Source: Ctenosaura bakeri (taxonomy: Eukaryota; Chordata; Lepidosauria; Squamata; Iguanidae). Taken from it: a DNA stretch of 64,000 nt. Made by a program: the position numbers and the translations under genes. The notes below the pieces were generated by a model. That model was not told the DNA's origin, did not search any database, and saw only the letters and a list, made by a program, of their open reading frames with translations. This document shows, in pieces, positions 1-9,230 of this stretch. Where the stretch lies: assembly GCA_948474755.1 (NCBI GenBank), contig CAOLHI010000649.1:495052-559051 (forward strand). Direction: 5' to 3'. Each line of letters opens with the position of its first letter. Within the stretch, counting starts at the first letter, position 1.

Positions 1-2614
1 GGGAGGATGGGATTCTACTCCAGGTGATCCTATTGTAGCCGTGTGTGCTTACACACAACAAGCAAGGTAAACAGCTGCCTCCAGAATGATGTACTGAGCT
101 TGTGTGAAAAGCAAAACAAGATAAAGGAAATTAGCCTGCTTCACCAGCTACCCTGGCATGTTGAAAAAGCATAGAGCTGTAAGTTTTGCCACCAAAATGG
201 AAATCATACGAAAAGTAGAGGTTGCTAAAAGAAAAGGCCTTAAGGTAGTCTCTTGAAGATTCAAAATTGTTCTGTTTATTATAAAATTATAAAATTATTC
301 TGCGTACCTAACCTGGTTGTTTCATTTCACATAGAAATCAAATGCAGCACTTGAGAAAGGTTTTGTTTTTTTGGAGTACAGTTTCCAGAATTTGCCACAC
401 AGTATGGTCATTAGTTGGAGGATTCTGGGAGCTATAACCCAAAAAGTATTTTTTTTCAAACTCTGCTAAAATGTAATGGCTGCATACCAATCTGCTAGTT
501 ACTATTCTCCTAACTAAACCAGCAGACATTTTAAACTTGCTAGGGAAAGAAGATGTGTTTTCTGAGGGCCTTGTGACAGCTATTGTGCTCTTCCCTTGTA
601 CTTCTTGTCAATGCAGAGGACAACCAGCAATTGTTTTGATTGATCTGTACTTTTACAATGAATGCACTAATCTCTTGGTTTCACTGTCTCTGTAGTCCAA
701 ATACTTTCCCATTTCAATCAATTTAAAATACTTTGCCCCTTCCTCTAGCAGAGAACCTTTGGTTAACTCAATGACATTCAAATATACCTTGCAACATTTT
801 TTTTCTAAAGCATATTTATTTCAGTCATGCTTCTGCTCACTGATATATTTAGACTACTGTAGTTTACCTGGAAAGATGTTCCATTCAGTGGAGCTTACTT
901 TTGTATAGATATATACAGGCTGGCAGTATAACACAAGTATGTTCTAGTCCATAGATGGGCAATTTGTGGCCTTCCAGATGTTGTCCAACTACAACTATTA
1001 GCAATCCTGGCCACTATATCCCAAGATTGATAAGAGATGCATTCCAAGAAACTGTTGGGTGATCTGAAGGGCCAAGGGTTTCCCCACCCTATTCTACTCT
1101 AGTTTCAGAAAAGTATGTACAAAAACATTAATGAAGCATCAAATTGCACATACAAATACAACCAATGTTTAATTCGGCTAAAAGATATATAGACTAACAT
1201 GCATTTCCAAATGATCAGAAGCTATTTAAAATCCTGCAATTGATTCTAACTGGCCTTTAGTCACACTGGAGGGGGAAGAAAAGAGAAATACCACTCAACT
1301 TATTAACAGAAAATAGATTTCTCATAACAATAAAAACATATAGGTTTCTCCATCATGACTAACATAAGCCCCATTAACTTCACTGGGTCTCCTGTCAACA
1401 TGACTGAGTATGAGTTCAAGAGAGTAGTTTCAACCACCACTGAAATTAGATTTTATCATGTTTTTTCTCAGATTAGTGTTGATTAATATTGTCCTATCAC
1501 TGTTGTTACCAGTATACGTGGCATTATACTTAGCAACATAATCAACTAAAGAAATGAGATCATCTGAACAGATGCATTTAAATGTATTTGGGGATGCCGC
1601 AACAACAAAGGAAAGGCACAGAAAATCACTGAACAGAGGAGAGAAGGGAAATGGTAGAAAGTGAAAGGCATGATAAAACACCCACTTGTAGCAAACCATG
1701 ATGTTACGTATCTCATGTTCTTTTGAAATAAATTCTTCAACATAATTAAGAAGATAAATGAGAGGATCAAGGGCTAATGCATACCCACTCATTTCTTTTA
1801 TACTTTCTACAATTGTGATATAGCTATCGGTGTTTCCACCCTATGTGAGAAGTCACTCTTTTCAACTTCATTTAATTAATATTTTCTATCACACTATTTT
1901 AAGACATGGCTAATTCTCCAAACCAATAAATACTGCTGATGTTTGATCCATTAAAAGTCATTCCAAAACTTACAACACCAAAACAAATTAATAAGCCTTC
2001 CTTTTATAAATAATTCTATAGAAATTGCTTCCTGCTTCCTTTGCCAATTTTTTTTAAAAATACCTTTTCTACTGGTTTAGAGTTGCAAAAGATCCATGGT
2101 TTTTATTCTGAAGGCCTTGCTACACTACACCATTATAGTGCTATTATTCCACTTTCAACATCCTATGGAATCCTGGGGTTTGTAGTTTGGGGGGCATTTA
2201 GAATTCTCAGTTGGAGAGCTCTTGGGCCTCAGTAAACTACAAACCCCAGAATTCCACAGGATGTTGAAAGTGGAATAATAACACTATAATAGTGTAGGGT
2301 GGAAAGGGCTCGAACAGGTCAATTTTTCCCCTTACAAGTAAATAAACTGATGTGAAAACAAGGCAACAAATGCTGCATGTACCAAAATACATGCATTTAA
2401 AACTGGTAATCATGTCAAGAAATAACAGCAAGCTCACATATATTTTATCTCCTGTCAACACCTGACGTGCTGCCTATATTTCCTACAGTTTCATACTTTT
2501 TAAAAATTACATGAGGAAGCCATCAGAACTTATTTTTTACATTTTTCAGAATTTATCAGAAACAGACACATTTGTCACATTTGTCACATTTGGAAAATTA
2601 AAAGAATGACTTAC
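1..2614. other. GADL1 intron downstream of exon 10 (window edge)
   Basis: No exon of the expected next block was found on the minus strand. The stretch is AT-rich and holds short fold-back repeats (about 370-455, 950-1095, and a clear one at 2112-2309). The minus-strand ORF at 1430-1792 has no recognisable domain and is probably chance. Confidence 0.7.
2112..2309. repeat. Fold-back MITE, complete copy 1
   Basis: The two arms are inverted copies: left ccactttcaacatcctatgg and right ccacaggatgttgaaagtgg, each followed inward by CCC(C)AGAATTCC-type sequence and GTAGTTT/AAACTAC. Outer ends read ggccttgctacactacac and gtgtagggtggaaagggct. The whole unit is a nearly perfect hairpin without coding content, so a non-autonomous DNA element is likely. 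The same family recurs at 50748-50951 and, as a half, at 38077-38164. Confidence 0.8.
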
Positions 2615-2696
2615 TGAACTGTCTTTCACCAGAAGGGCACAACATTGGATCCCTGCCATAAGCATCTTATGAGGATTCCATGCCACAGAGTTGGCC
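2615..2696 (-). CDS. GADL1: GADL1 visible exon 10 (PLP-lysine NPHK)
   Basis: This 82-nt exon encodes ANSVAWNPHKMLMAGIQCCALLVKDSS. The Lys of NPHK (codon 2666-2668) is the Schiff-base lysine that holds PLP, so the catalytic centre is intact. The acceptor is ccacttacacAG|GGCCAAC and the donor is GACAGTTCA|GTAAGT, in phase 0. The next family block (DLLKKCYSAK) is not present between here and position 1. Confidence 0.96.
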
Positions 2697-3108
2697 CTGT
2701 GTAAGTGGTGGAAAGCACACTTTTTACTTGTTAACACACTCTGCAATATTTAATACTCATATGGTAATTCAAAATAAGTGTGGGATACTTTTGCTCAGGC
2801 AAGCCCCAGATAGCGAAGCCAGCAGTAAGATACTGGCCCCCCCCCCAAAAAAAAAATATCTGGAGGTACAAAGATTTACCACTGTCAACCTGGAATTTTC
2901 TTTTATTTCTTTTCAAATTTGCTTCTGTTATCAAGAAAAAAAACTTTAACAGGAATGCAAAGCATACACAGGAGGTAATTTAGCTGAAGCTAAACACTTT
3001 AAGTGTCACTGGTTTAAGTGAGGAAAAGTTAATATATTCACTGAAACTTTGAAAGTGCTTTCAGAAGATTTTTAAATGATTATCCCTTCAAAATTAAATT
3101 TTGTATAC

Positions 3109-3173
3109 CTGTGGATGCCATGTAGAAGCTTACGATGTTTCCTGGATAGTAAAGCCGAGCCTCCCCATGATGC
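3109..3173 (-). CDS. GADL1: GADL1 visible exon 9 (ASWGGSALLSRKHR)
   Basis: This short 65-nt exon has 21 codons plus two bases and encodes ASWGGSALLSRKHRKLLHGIH plus the start of Arg. It directly follows the HVD Asp of exon 8, as in all group II decarboxylases. The acceptor is gcctgtgg read in reverse (ccacAG|GCATCA) and the donor is CCACAG|GTATAC. It was found by looking for the missing family block, as it is too short to stand out as an ORF. Confidence 0.95.
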
Positions 3174-3436
3174 CTGTGGAGATGTTTATTAAAAGTTAGA
3201 AAATGTTAGCTCAGCATTGAGCGATTATATAATTACTCAGTAGGTGACTTTGAAAGCGTCAACAACATGGAACATACTGACTTGATTCTCTTGAATGTGT
3301 CATCCACTAAAAATTCAAAACAAAAGACATTCGAGAAGTTTAAAACAAAAGATATACTGGCTGGGATCCTCAAACATAATAACCTCGATTTGTCATTGTG
3401 TGTCTCCAAGTTATTTCACACTTATGGTAACCCTTA

Positions 3437-3829
3437 GGCCCTTTCCACACACCTTATGGGGAGGGAGAAGGACGGGACCATGACAACAGTTCTGCATGAT
3501 GTTGTTGCAGTCCCATCCTTCTCCCATCCCCAGGCAGCACAATCACAGATTATATCACTGACAGGCTTTCTCCACCAGTGACCTGTGATCATGCCGCCAT
3601 CCTGGACTTACCTGGTCTGCAGAAGGCCTGGAAATGCATTGGCTATGCTTCCTGCCCCAGCACAGCCTGGGAAAGTACCCGGCTGTGCTGCGGAAGGAAA
3701 AGGCGCTTCCTTCATTGCAGAGTCAGCCAGTGCGGAGGGGAGCACTTCTATCACGCTCCCCTCCTGGTAGAGCCAATGCTAGGATTCCCACCAGATGCCA
3801 CAGCAAAAGGTTAAGGTGCAGAAAGGGCA
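3437..3829. mobile_element. GC-rich inverted-repeat DNA element, copy A
   Basis: Ends are ggccctttccacacacctta and taaggtgcagaaagggca, inverted copies. Internal sequence is GC-richer than its surroundings and non-coding. Flanks are TTA on the left and TAA on the right. It is related to copies at 27941, 33360 and 37167. Confidence 0.65.
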
Positions 3830-3835
3830 TAAGAT

Positions 3836-4012
3836 TATTTAGTTCTTGGTTCTCTTGGCAAGATTTGTGCAGAGGAGGTGTGCCATCCATTTTTTCCCCT
3901 CTGAGGCAGAGAGTCTGACTTGCCTAATGGATTTCCATGTCTGAGCAGGATTTCAAACTCTTCTCCTAGAGTCTGGGTCCAAAACTCAAAGCTCTATATT
4001 GGGTCTCTATAA
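3836..4012 (-). mobile_element. tRNA-headed squamate SINE, partial
   Basis: In minus orientation it reads a B-box-like head (agtttgaaatcctgctcag), a ccatggaaa-type block, and the ctgcacaaatcttgccaaga block found in the other SINEs here (compare 49128 and 60600). The BovB-like tail is absent. Confidence 0.6.
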
Positions 4013-4224
4013 CCTAGATATGCAAGCACAAGGGCTCTCGCCTTGTAAGCAGTCCCCATGTCCCTTGCAAGGGGCTATATAGCTCAACCATTTTAAAAAT
4101 TGTGTACACATAATTAGATAGGCTGAGTTCCCCATCAGTTCTACCATGCCACTGTAATTACCTCCTCTGAACTGTGTATGTAATTTATAAATTTGATCTG
4201 TTACTTTAAAATGTAACATAAAAG

Positions 4225-4690
4225 TTACTTATTTATTAATTTACTTGTTTTATTTGTATTCTACCTTTCTCCCCAAGAACTCAAGACAGTTTGTAAAGCT
4301 AAAACGCAGGCTGATTAAAGAAGGACATATAAAAAATATTAAAAAGGAATGGTTAAAATGAAATTAAGCTATCCATAGTATTAAAACACTATCAAAATCA
4401 AAACTATTTGAAACACATCAATCTAAAAAAATGAATAAAAAAACTGTACAGTCCAAGTTTATTAAAAATCTCTTTCCTTAAAATGATAATTTTGTTGTAG
4501 AAAGCATAGCAAAAAGAGTATAAAGCCAAGAGGGAGAGTGTGACTCCTAAGTTCCAGTTCCAAGGAATAGCCACCAAGCAGACCCTCTCACATCCCCTCC
4601 AGATGTGCCTGTGGGATGGCACAATCAAGAGAAGGGCCTCTCCCAAAGATTTCAGAGTCCAGACATACCCCAATGGGGAACATGATCCTT
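4225..4690. mobile_element. L2/CR1-like LINE 3'-region fragment
   Basis: It begins with an ATT-rich tract and the cctttctcccc block, then carries a ccagatgtgcctgtgg / gagaagggcctctccc stretch. The same order and orientation is seen in related fragments at 16330, 22060 and 46300. It is non-coding. Confidence 0.5.
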
Positions 4691-4828
4691 AAGATAGCCT
4701 GGAAAGAGAAATCCTTAGAAATATATTGTACTTATTCTGCCACTGAAAGTAAGGCAAGCCAGGGATGAGCCCATAACACTGGATCACTGATGGCCTATGC
4801 CAAATACAGCAAGAGCAATTTTGCACAT

Positions 4829-5040
4829 CTGGTGGCACAGTGGTTAAATGCCAGTACTGCAGCCACAACATTATGAGTTCAATCCTGCAGGGCTCCAGGT
4901 TGACTCAGCCTTCTATCCTTCCATAGATCGGTAAAATGAATGCCCAGCTTGTTGGGGGCAATTAGCTAATACATTGTAAAACCGCTTAGAGACTGCTTGG
5001 CACTATAAAGCGGTGTAGTAAATGCTATGGCTATTACTAG
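4829..5040 (+). mobile_element. tRNA-derived SINE with AATTAGCTAAT body
   Basis: The A-box-like ggtggcacagtggttaaat is followed by a B-box-like gagttcaatcctgcag, then gactcagccttctatccttcc, a ggtaaaatgaatgcccagct block and the tail taaaaccgcttagagactgc...ataaagcggtgtagtaaa. This is the layout of a lizard tRNA-related SINE different from the BovB-tailed type. Confidence 0.75.
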
Positions 5041-5159
5041 ACAAATTTTCTGTTCATAATAATGAAGATTAACCATAATCACAGAGAATTTGCAAACCTG
5101 CTCAGGCCTTGCAGGCTCAGGGCTGTGGCTTCCTTGATTGAGTCTATTCATGTTTAATA

Positions 5160-5437
5160 CAGTCTTCCCCTTTTACTACTGCCTTCTACCTTACCAAGCA
5201 TTACTATCCTTTCTAGTAAGTCATGTCTTTTCATGATGCGTCCAAAGTACAACAGTCTAAGTTTAGTCGTTTTGGCTTCTATGAAGAGTTCTGGCTTGAT
5301 TTGCTCTCAGACACAGTAATTTGTCTCTTTAGCAGTTCCGTCTATCCGCAGAACTTCTCTCCACCACATTTTGAATGAATTGACTTTCCTCTTATCAGCT
5401 TTATTCACTGTCCAGCTTTCATAACCATACACAGAAA
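5160..5437 (-). pseudogene. BovB-type RTE LINE, 3' part (downstream of DIRS insertion)
   Basis: Read on the minus strand, it continues the reverse transcriptase C-terminus SVYGYESWTVNKAD...MWWREVLRI with the tail-domain pattern YG-E-WT...F--W--R-LRI typical of RTE/BovB ORFs, and then a 3' UTR. Its upstream half lies at 11503-13860. The two halves become colinear if the DIRS element and one copy of the 16-18 bp duplication are removed. Confidence 0.85.
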
Positions 5438-5438
5438 G
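5421..5438. repeat. Target-site-like direct repeat, left copy
   Basis: This 18-bp sequence (ataaccatacacagaaag) recurs identically at 11502-11519 on the other side of the DIRS element. In the BovB frame it encodes SVYGY, which should occur once, so one copy is a duplication made at insertion. The element ends overlap the repeat by a base on each side, so the strict duplication is 16 bp. Confidence 0.9.
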
Positions 5439-5736
5439 AACAGGTTGCTTACCTGTAACTGTGGTTCTTCGAGTGGTCATCTGTGTCATCATACACTAGG
5501 AGCTTTAGCGCCTGCGCGGTAGCGTTCGGAAACTTCTAGAGCTTGTTCGCTTGGCGGGAACCCCTCCCCCACGCCGGTACTGCGCATGCTCCTCCCGCCG
5601 AGCAACGGTCTCTCCTCAGTTCTGTCGTCCGCCGTAGAACCTACAGGGACCTGAGAAAGAGGGGAGGAAGGGCGGGTGTGTATGATGGCACAGATGACCA
5701 CTCGAAGAACCACAGTTACAGGTAAGCAACCTGTTC
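5438..5736. repeat. DIRS terminal hairpin (59-bp arms)
   Basis: Arms 5438-5496 and 5678-5736 are inverted copies with 58 of 59 positions matching by eye (gaacaggttgcttacctg... against ...caggtaagcaacctgttc). The second arm is the half of the internal complementary region that copies the element's outermost end. The intervening 181 bp contains the inverted terminal repeat. Confidence 0.92.
5489..5623 (+). repeat. DIRS inverted terminal repeat (copy at low coordinates)
   Basis: This 135-bp arm runs from tcatacactaggagcttt to ctctcctcagttct and is the inverse of 11344-11478. I saw no mismatch by eye. Outside it the two ends diverge (5438-5488 versus 11479-11502), as expected for the non-identical outer segments of DIRS termini. 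Confidence 0.9.
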
Positions 5737-5774
5737 TTCTTCTTCGTGGTCTCTGTGCCTTCATACACTAGGAG
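5678..5774. repeat. DIRS internal complementary region (ICR)
   Basis: It has two abutting parts. Positions 5678-5736 are complementary to the outer end 5438-5496. Positions 5737-5774 (ttcttcttcgtggtctctg...) are a perfect 38-bp inverse of the opposite outer end, 11465-11502. The joint at 5736/5737 therefore predicts the exact element ends and the circle junction. This is the diagnostic structure of DIRS elements, thought to template completion of the ends during replication. Confidence 0.92.
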
Positions 5775-5810
5775 ACTGTGTAGCTTACCGGTCGGACGGC
5801 GGGTCAGGTC

Positions 5811-7568
5811 CTACAGCACGGAAGCCAACACCTCACGTCCAAACCGGGCATCTCTGCGCGACGGGCAGTCGAGCCTGTAGTGGCGCACGAAGGTCGATGG
5901 TTGGGACCAGGTCGCCACACGGCAGAGTTCATGCAGGTCAACTCCTCGCAGGAGGGCCGCAGAAGTAGCCACAGCTCTGGTGGAGTGGGCTCGAAGCAGG
6001 ACTGGCGGAGGCTTCCTCGCGAGCTCATACGCCAGTTCAATAGTCCTCACCACCCACTTGGAGAAGCGCTGGGTGGACACTTTTAGGCCCCTCCGACGTC
6101 GCCCATAGCAAACAAAGAGATGCGGCGTCTGTCGGAAGGAAGCAGTCCTGTCCTTGTAGAAAGCCAATGCCCGACGCACGTCCAGGGAGTGGAGGGACCG
6201 CTCCAACGGTGTCGTCGGGTTCGGGAAGAAGGCAGGCAGGATGATGTCCTGGTTGAGATGGAAACTGGACACCACCTTTGGCAGGAACGAGATGTCAGGT
6301 CTCAGGACCACCTTGTCCCTGTGGAAGACCGTGAAGGGCTCATCGGAACGAAGAGCTGTGATCTCACCCGCTCGCCTCGCTGAGGTCACCGCTACCAGGA
6401 AGGCAGTTTTCATTGTCAGGAGCCTGTCATCCGAGGTCGCCATTGGCTCGAAGGGCGGCTTCGTCAGCTGCGAGAGCACCAGCGAGAGGGACCACGGCGG
6501 TAGCGGCGGCGATACCGGCGGGTAGAGATGATGAAGTCCTTTCAGGAACCGCTTAACGGTATCGTTCCTGAAGAAGGCCGAGGCAGCAGATCGTGGCGGT
6601 TGGTATGCCACGATCGCGGAGAGATACACCTTCAGGGATGGAAACGCCAGGCCCTGTTGCCGGAGGTGCAGGAGGAAGTGCAGGACGGTCGAGAGCCCCG
6701 CGGGCGATACCGGCTCACTCCTCTCGTTAGCGAAGGTCAGGAAGCGTCGCCACTTGTATTGATAGTTGCGACGGGTGGATTCCTTCCTGGCCGCGACGAG
6801 GACGGTACCGAGCACGGGATCGTCTAGTGCGATATCCTCCAGGCATGGAGGGCCAGGCGTGGCAGGTCCGGATGGAGGACTCGGCCGCCGGAGTGGGAGA
6901 GCAGGTCCGGTGTCGGTGGCAACCGGAGCAGGTCGTCTCGCGCGGCTTGTAGCAGGGGTGCGAACCAATGTTGCCTCGGCCAGTACGGGGCTACCAGGAT
7001 CGCGCTCGGCTCGGTCGGCGAGGATCTTCGATATCGTCCGGCCGAGCAGCGGGAACGGCGGGAACACGTAGAGGAGTTCCCCGGTCCACGGAAACTGGAA
7101 GCGTCCCCGATGGAGGCACGATCGTGGCCCGCTCTGGAACAAAATCGGCGACACTTCGCGTTTTCCCTGGTCGCGAAGAGGTCGATCGATGGTTCGCCCC
7201 AGCGGTCCCGAATCAGTCTGAACGCCTCTCCGGAGAGAGACCATTCGTGATGGGATGAGGTGTCCCTGCTGAGGGCGTCTGCCGTGGTGTTCTCCTGCCC
7301 GGCCAGGTGAACCGCCACGGGATGCGTGTGCAGGCGAATGCACCATTCCCACAGGTCGAGCGCGATGTCGAGCAGGGTCGTGGAATGAGTCCCACCTTGT
7401 CTGTTGATGTAGCAGACGGCGGTGGTGTTGTCCGTCAGAATCAGGACCGTGCGCCCCGTAGGGCTTTCCAGACGGCGAGCAGCTCCAGCGCGTTGATATG
7501 GAGAGCGGTCTCGTCGTCGGTCCATCTGTCGCGGACTCTGAGATCGCCGCAGTGGGCACCCCATCCAT
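5811..7568 (-). CDS. DIRS tyrosine recombinase ORF
   Basis: This is a 585-codon open frame. Residues from about 240 on form a tyrosine recombinase: an N-terminal SAM-like/core-binding part (from PCLEDIALDDP through NYQYKWRRFL), catalytic Arg in SARRAGE (R399), a Lys around 419, HSTR (H528, R531), Trp 554 in ATW and the nucleophile Tyr 564 in RHYRLD. All catalytic positions are present. The first 200 or so codons overlap the RNase H region in another frame and are probably not translated as written; residues 158-188 (YVFPPFPLLGRT) are a displaced piece of the RT-RNase H polyprotein. The real start was not fixed. Action would be in the nucleus, integrating the circular DNA copy. Confidence 0.88.
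   Translation of the reverse strand: MDGVPTAAISESATDGPTTRPLSISTRWSCSPSGKPYGAHGPDSDGQHHRRLLHQQTRWDSFHDPARHRARPVGMVHSPAHASRGGSPGRAGEHHGRRPQQGHLIPSRMVSLRRGVQTDSGPLGRTIDRPLRDQGKREVSPILFQSGPRSCLHRGRFQFPWTGELLYVFPPFPLLGRTISKILADRAERDPGSPVLAEATLVRTPATSRARRPAPVATDTGPALPLRRPSPPSGPATPGPPCLEDIALDDPVLGTVLVAARKESTRRNYQYKWRRFLTFANERSEPVSPAGLSTVLHFLLHLRQQGLAFPSLKVYLSAIVAYQPPRSAASAFFRNDTVKRFLKGLHHLYPPVSPPLPPWSLSLVLSQLTKPPFEPMATSDDRLLTMKTAFLVAVTSARRAGEITALRSDEPFTVFHRDKVVLRPDISFLPKVVSSFHLNQDIILPAFFPNPTTPLERSLHSLDVRRALAFYKDRTASFRQTPHLFVCYGRRRRGLKVSTQRFSKWVVRTIELAYELARKPPPVLLRAHSTRAVATSAALLRGVDLHELCRVATWSQPSTFVRHYRLDCPSRRDARFGREVLASVL
6900..7465 (-). pseudogene. DIRS RNase H continuation, frameshifted
   Basis: In a different minus-strand frame from the RT ORF it gives TVLILTDNTTAVCYINRQGG (third acidic residue) and LAGQENTTADALSRD (fourth), then the post-RNase H segment DLFATRENAKC. 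The homologous sequence then hops to the recombinase frame (YVFPPFPLLGRT, about 7005-7097) and back (AILVAPYWPRQHWFAPLL), implying at least two more indels. The long 601-codon frame at 6824-8629 is this frame extended by chance across the GC-rich RT region. Confidence 0.78.
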
Positions 7569-8715
7569 ACAGGGAGGCGTCGGTCGTTACCGTCACCTTC
7601 GGTGTCGGCTGTTGGAAAGGCATCCCTGACATGAGATTGCGTCGCGACTGCCACCATCGGAGGGATGAGCGGACGTCTCCCGGCAGCTGCAGTCGGAGTG
7701 TCTGTTCGTCTCGCAGGGGGTCGAATATGCGGACGAACCAGTGTTGAAGAGGTCTTGCTCTCAGCCTGGCGAGATATGTCACAGCGGTCGTCGCAGCCAT
7801 GTAGCCCAAGAGCTGCTGGACGCTTCTCGCACATAACGTCGGGGCCGTACGAGCGTGAGCGGCGGCCCGGATCAAGGTTTGTGCTCGAGACTCTGGTAGG
7901 TACGCCCTGGCGGAGGTCGAGTCGAGCGTCGCCCCGATGAAGTCCAAGATCCTCGCCGGCTCGAGGTGGGACTTCTTCGGATTCACTCGTAGACCAAGGC
8001 GGGTCAGGAGTGACAACGTCATGTGGACGTCGTGGTAAAGTCTCTGTTTGCAGGACGCCACCAACAGCCAATCGTCGAGGTAGGGGAAGACGGAAGCGCC
8101 CTTCATCCGCAGGTAGGATACCACCGGGGCCATGCACTTGGTGAAGACCCTTGGGGCAGTCGAGAGTCCGAACGGCAGCACCTTGTACTGGTAACAGGTG
8201 TCGTCGACTGCGAAGCGGAGGTACCGTCTGTGCTGCGGGCGAATGGCGATATGGAAGTATGCGTCTCGGAGATCGATGGAGGCGAACCAGTCCCCTCGAT
8301 GTAGGAAGGGTAGGATCGACGGTATCGTGACCATCTTGAACCTTTTGGGGCGGATGTAGTAGTTCACCCCTCTGAGGTCTAGGATCGGCCGGAGGGTACC
8401 GTCGGCTTTCGGTACCGTGAAGTACCTGGAGAAGAAGCCGGTGGTCTTGGCCTCTTGCGGGAGCTGCTCGATCGCCCCTTTCTGGAGGAGGGATTGGATC
8501 TCTTCCAGGAGGGCCGGACTCGACGGCGTGGAGTAGTAAACGCCGCGAGGAGGAATATCGAGAAACTCGATGGCGTAGCCAAGACGGACGATGGAAAGCA
8601 CCCAAGAGTCCGTAGTGACATACTGCCACTCCGCTAGGTGTCGAGCGAGAGTCGGTCGGTCTCCGAGCGCTGATGGTAGGCTGAAGAGTGGGTATTGGTG
8701 GGTCCTGCCAGGCAC
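7441..8715 (-). CDS. DIRS reverse transcriptase ORF (RNase H N-terminal part at end)
   Basis: This is a 424-codon frame opening with GTG at 8715; the frame is already open upstream and overlaps the Gag frame in a different phase, as usual in DIRS elements. RT motifs seen: FTVPKADGTLRPILDLRG near 99-115, DLRDAYFHI near 148-155, LPFGLSTAP near 180-188, and the catalytic YLDD at 212-215. RNase H begins at VTTDASLYGWGAH (Asp 379) and ALELLAVW (Glu 411). The frame then ends at ALRGARS, before the last two RNase H acidic residues, which lie in another frame just downstream: a one-base change near 7445-7465. Confidence 0.9.
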   Translation of the reverse strand: MPGRTHQYPLFSLPSALGDRPTLARHLAEWQYVTTDSWVLSIVRLGYAIEFLDIPPRGVYYSTPSSPALLEEIQSLLQKGAIEQLPQEAKTTGFFSRYFTVPKADGTLRPILDLRGVNYYIRPKRFKMVTIPSILPFLHRGDWFASIDLRDAYFHIAIRPQHRRYLRFAVDDTCYQYKVLPFGLSTAPRVFTKCMAPVVSYLRMKGASVFPYLDDWLLVASCKQRLYHDVHMTLSLLTRLGLRVNPKKSHLEPARILDFIGATLDSTSARAYLPESRAQTLIRAAAHARTAPTLCARSVQQLLGYMAATTAVTYLARLRARPLQHWFVRIFDPLRDEQTLRLQLPGDVRSSLRWWQSRRNLMSGMPFQQPTPKVTVTTDASLYGWGAHCGDLRVRDRWTDDETALHINALELLAVWKALRGARS

Positions 8716-8716
8716 G

Positions 8717-9230
8717 TCAAAACCGAGACTTTGTCTCGGAGGAGGACTTCTTCGACGAAGGCGGGCGCCGCCTAATCGTGCGTCTGGCCGATGAGCCGGA
8801 GGACGGTCTCGACTGTCCAGACTGGGCCGAACGCTGGAACGACGAGGTGGAAGATCGTCGCCAGGATGGGCGGAAGGTGGAGGCCCTGCGGGTCTGCGTG
8901 GCCGGCTGCAGCCCGATCTTTTTTGCGGTCAGTCTCGCCTTGACGAGATTGTCCAAAGCTTCGTCTGTGGACGAATTGAATAGGCCTTCACCGTCGAAGG
9001 GGAGATCTTCAATCCTCCTTCTGGTGTCCTCCTGGATGTCGGCCGGTCGAAGCCAAGCATGGCGGCGGAGGCCGACGGATCCCGCCATGACCCGGGAGGC
9101 GATCTCCACTGCGTGCCGGGAGGAGGCCATCTGGTGCCGAGCGATGGAGATAGCCTCATTGAAGATCACGGAGGAGGCTTGGCGGATGTCCTCCGGTACG
9201 CTTCCATCGCTGGTTGCAGGCGATCGAGCA
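8717..9230 (-). pseudogene. DIRS Gag C-terminal part, frameshifted
   Basis: The minus-strand frame gives VPEDIRQASSVIFNEAISIA, SLRR-type GLRRHAWLR, and RIEDLPFDGEGLFN, which is the conserved C-terminal block of vertebrate DIRS Gag proteins. It ends at TGA 8717-8719, two bases beyond the first codon of the RT frame. It is colinear with the end of the 673-codon Gag frame. Confidence 0.75.

Noticed and set aside
4829..4900. tRNA gene from A- and B-box-like motifs (also at 27276, 49128)
   Set aside because: No cloverleaf acceptor stem closes; the boxes belong to SINE heads.
5538..5725. Plus-strand 60-codon ORF MFAWREPL... (also on the minus strand near 11239)
   Set aside because: The same peptide start appears from both inverted terminal repeats; it is a product of the repeat, not evidence for a gene.
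6824..8629. 601-codon minus frame as an independent protein
   Set aside because: Only its last third encodes RNase H homology; the rest overlaps the true RT frame out of phase and is open because of GC-rich codon content.
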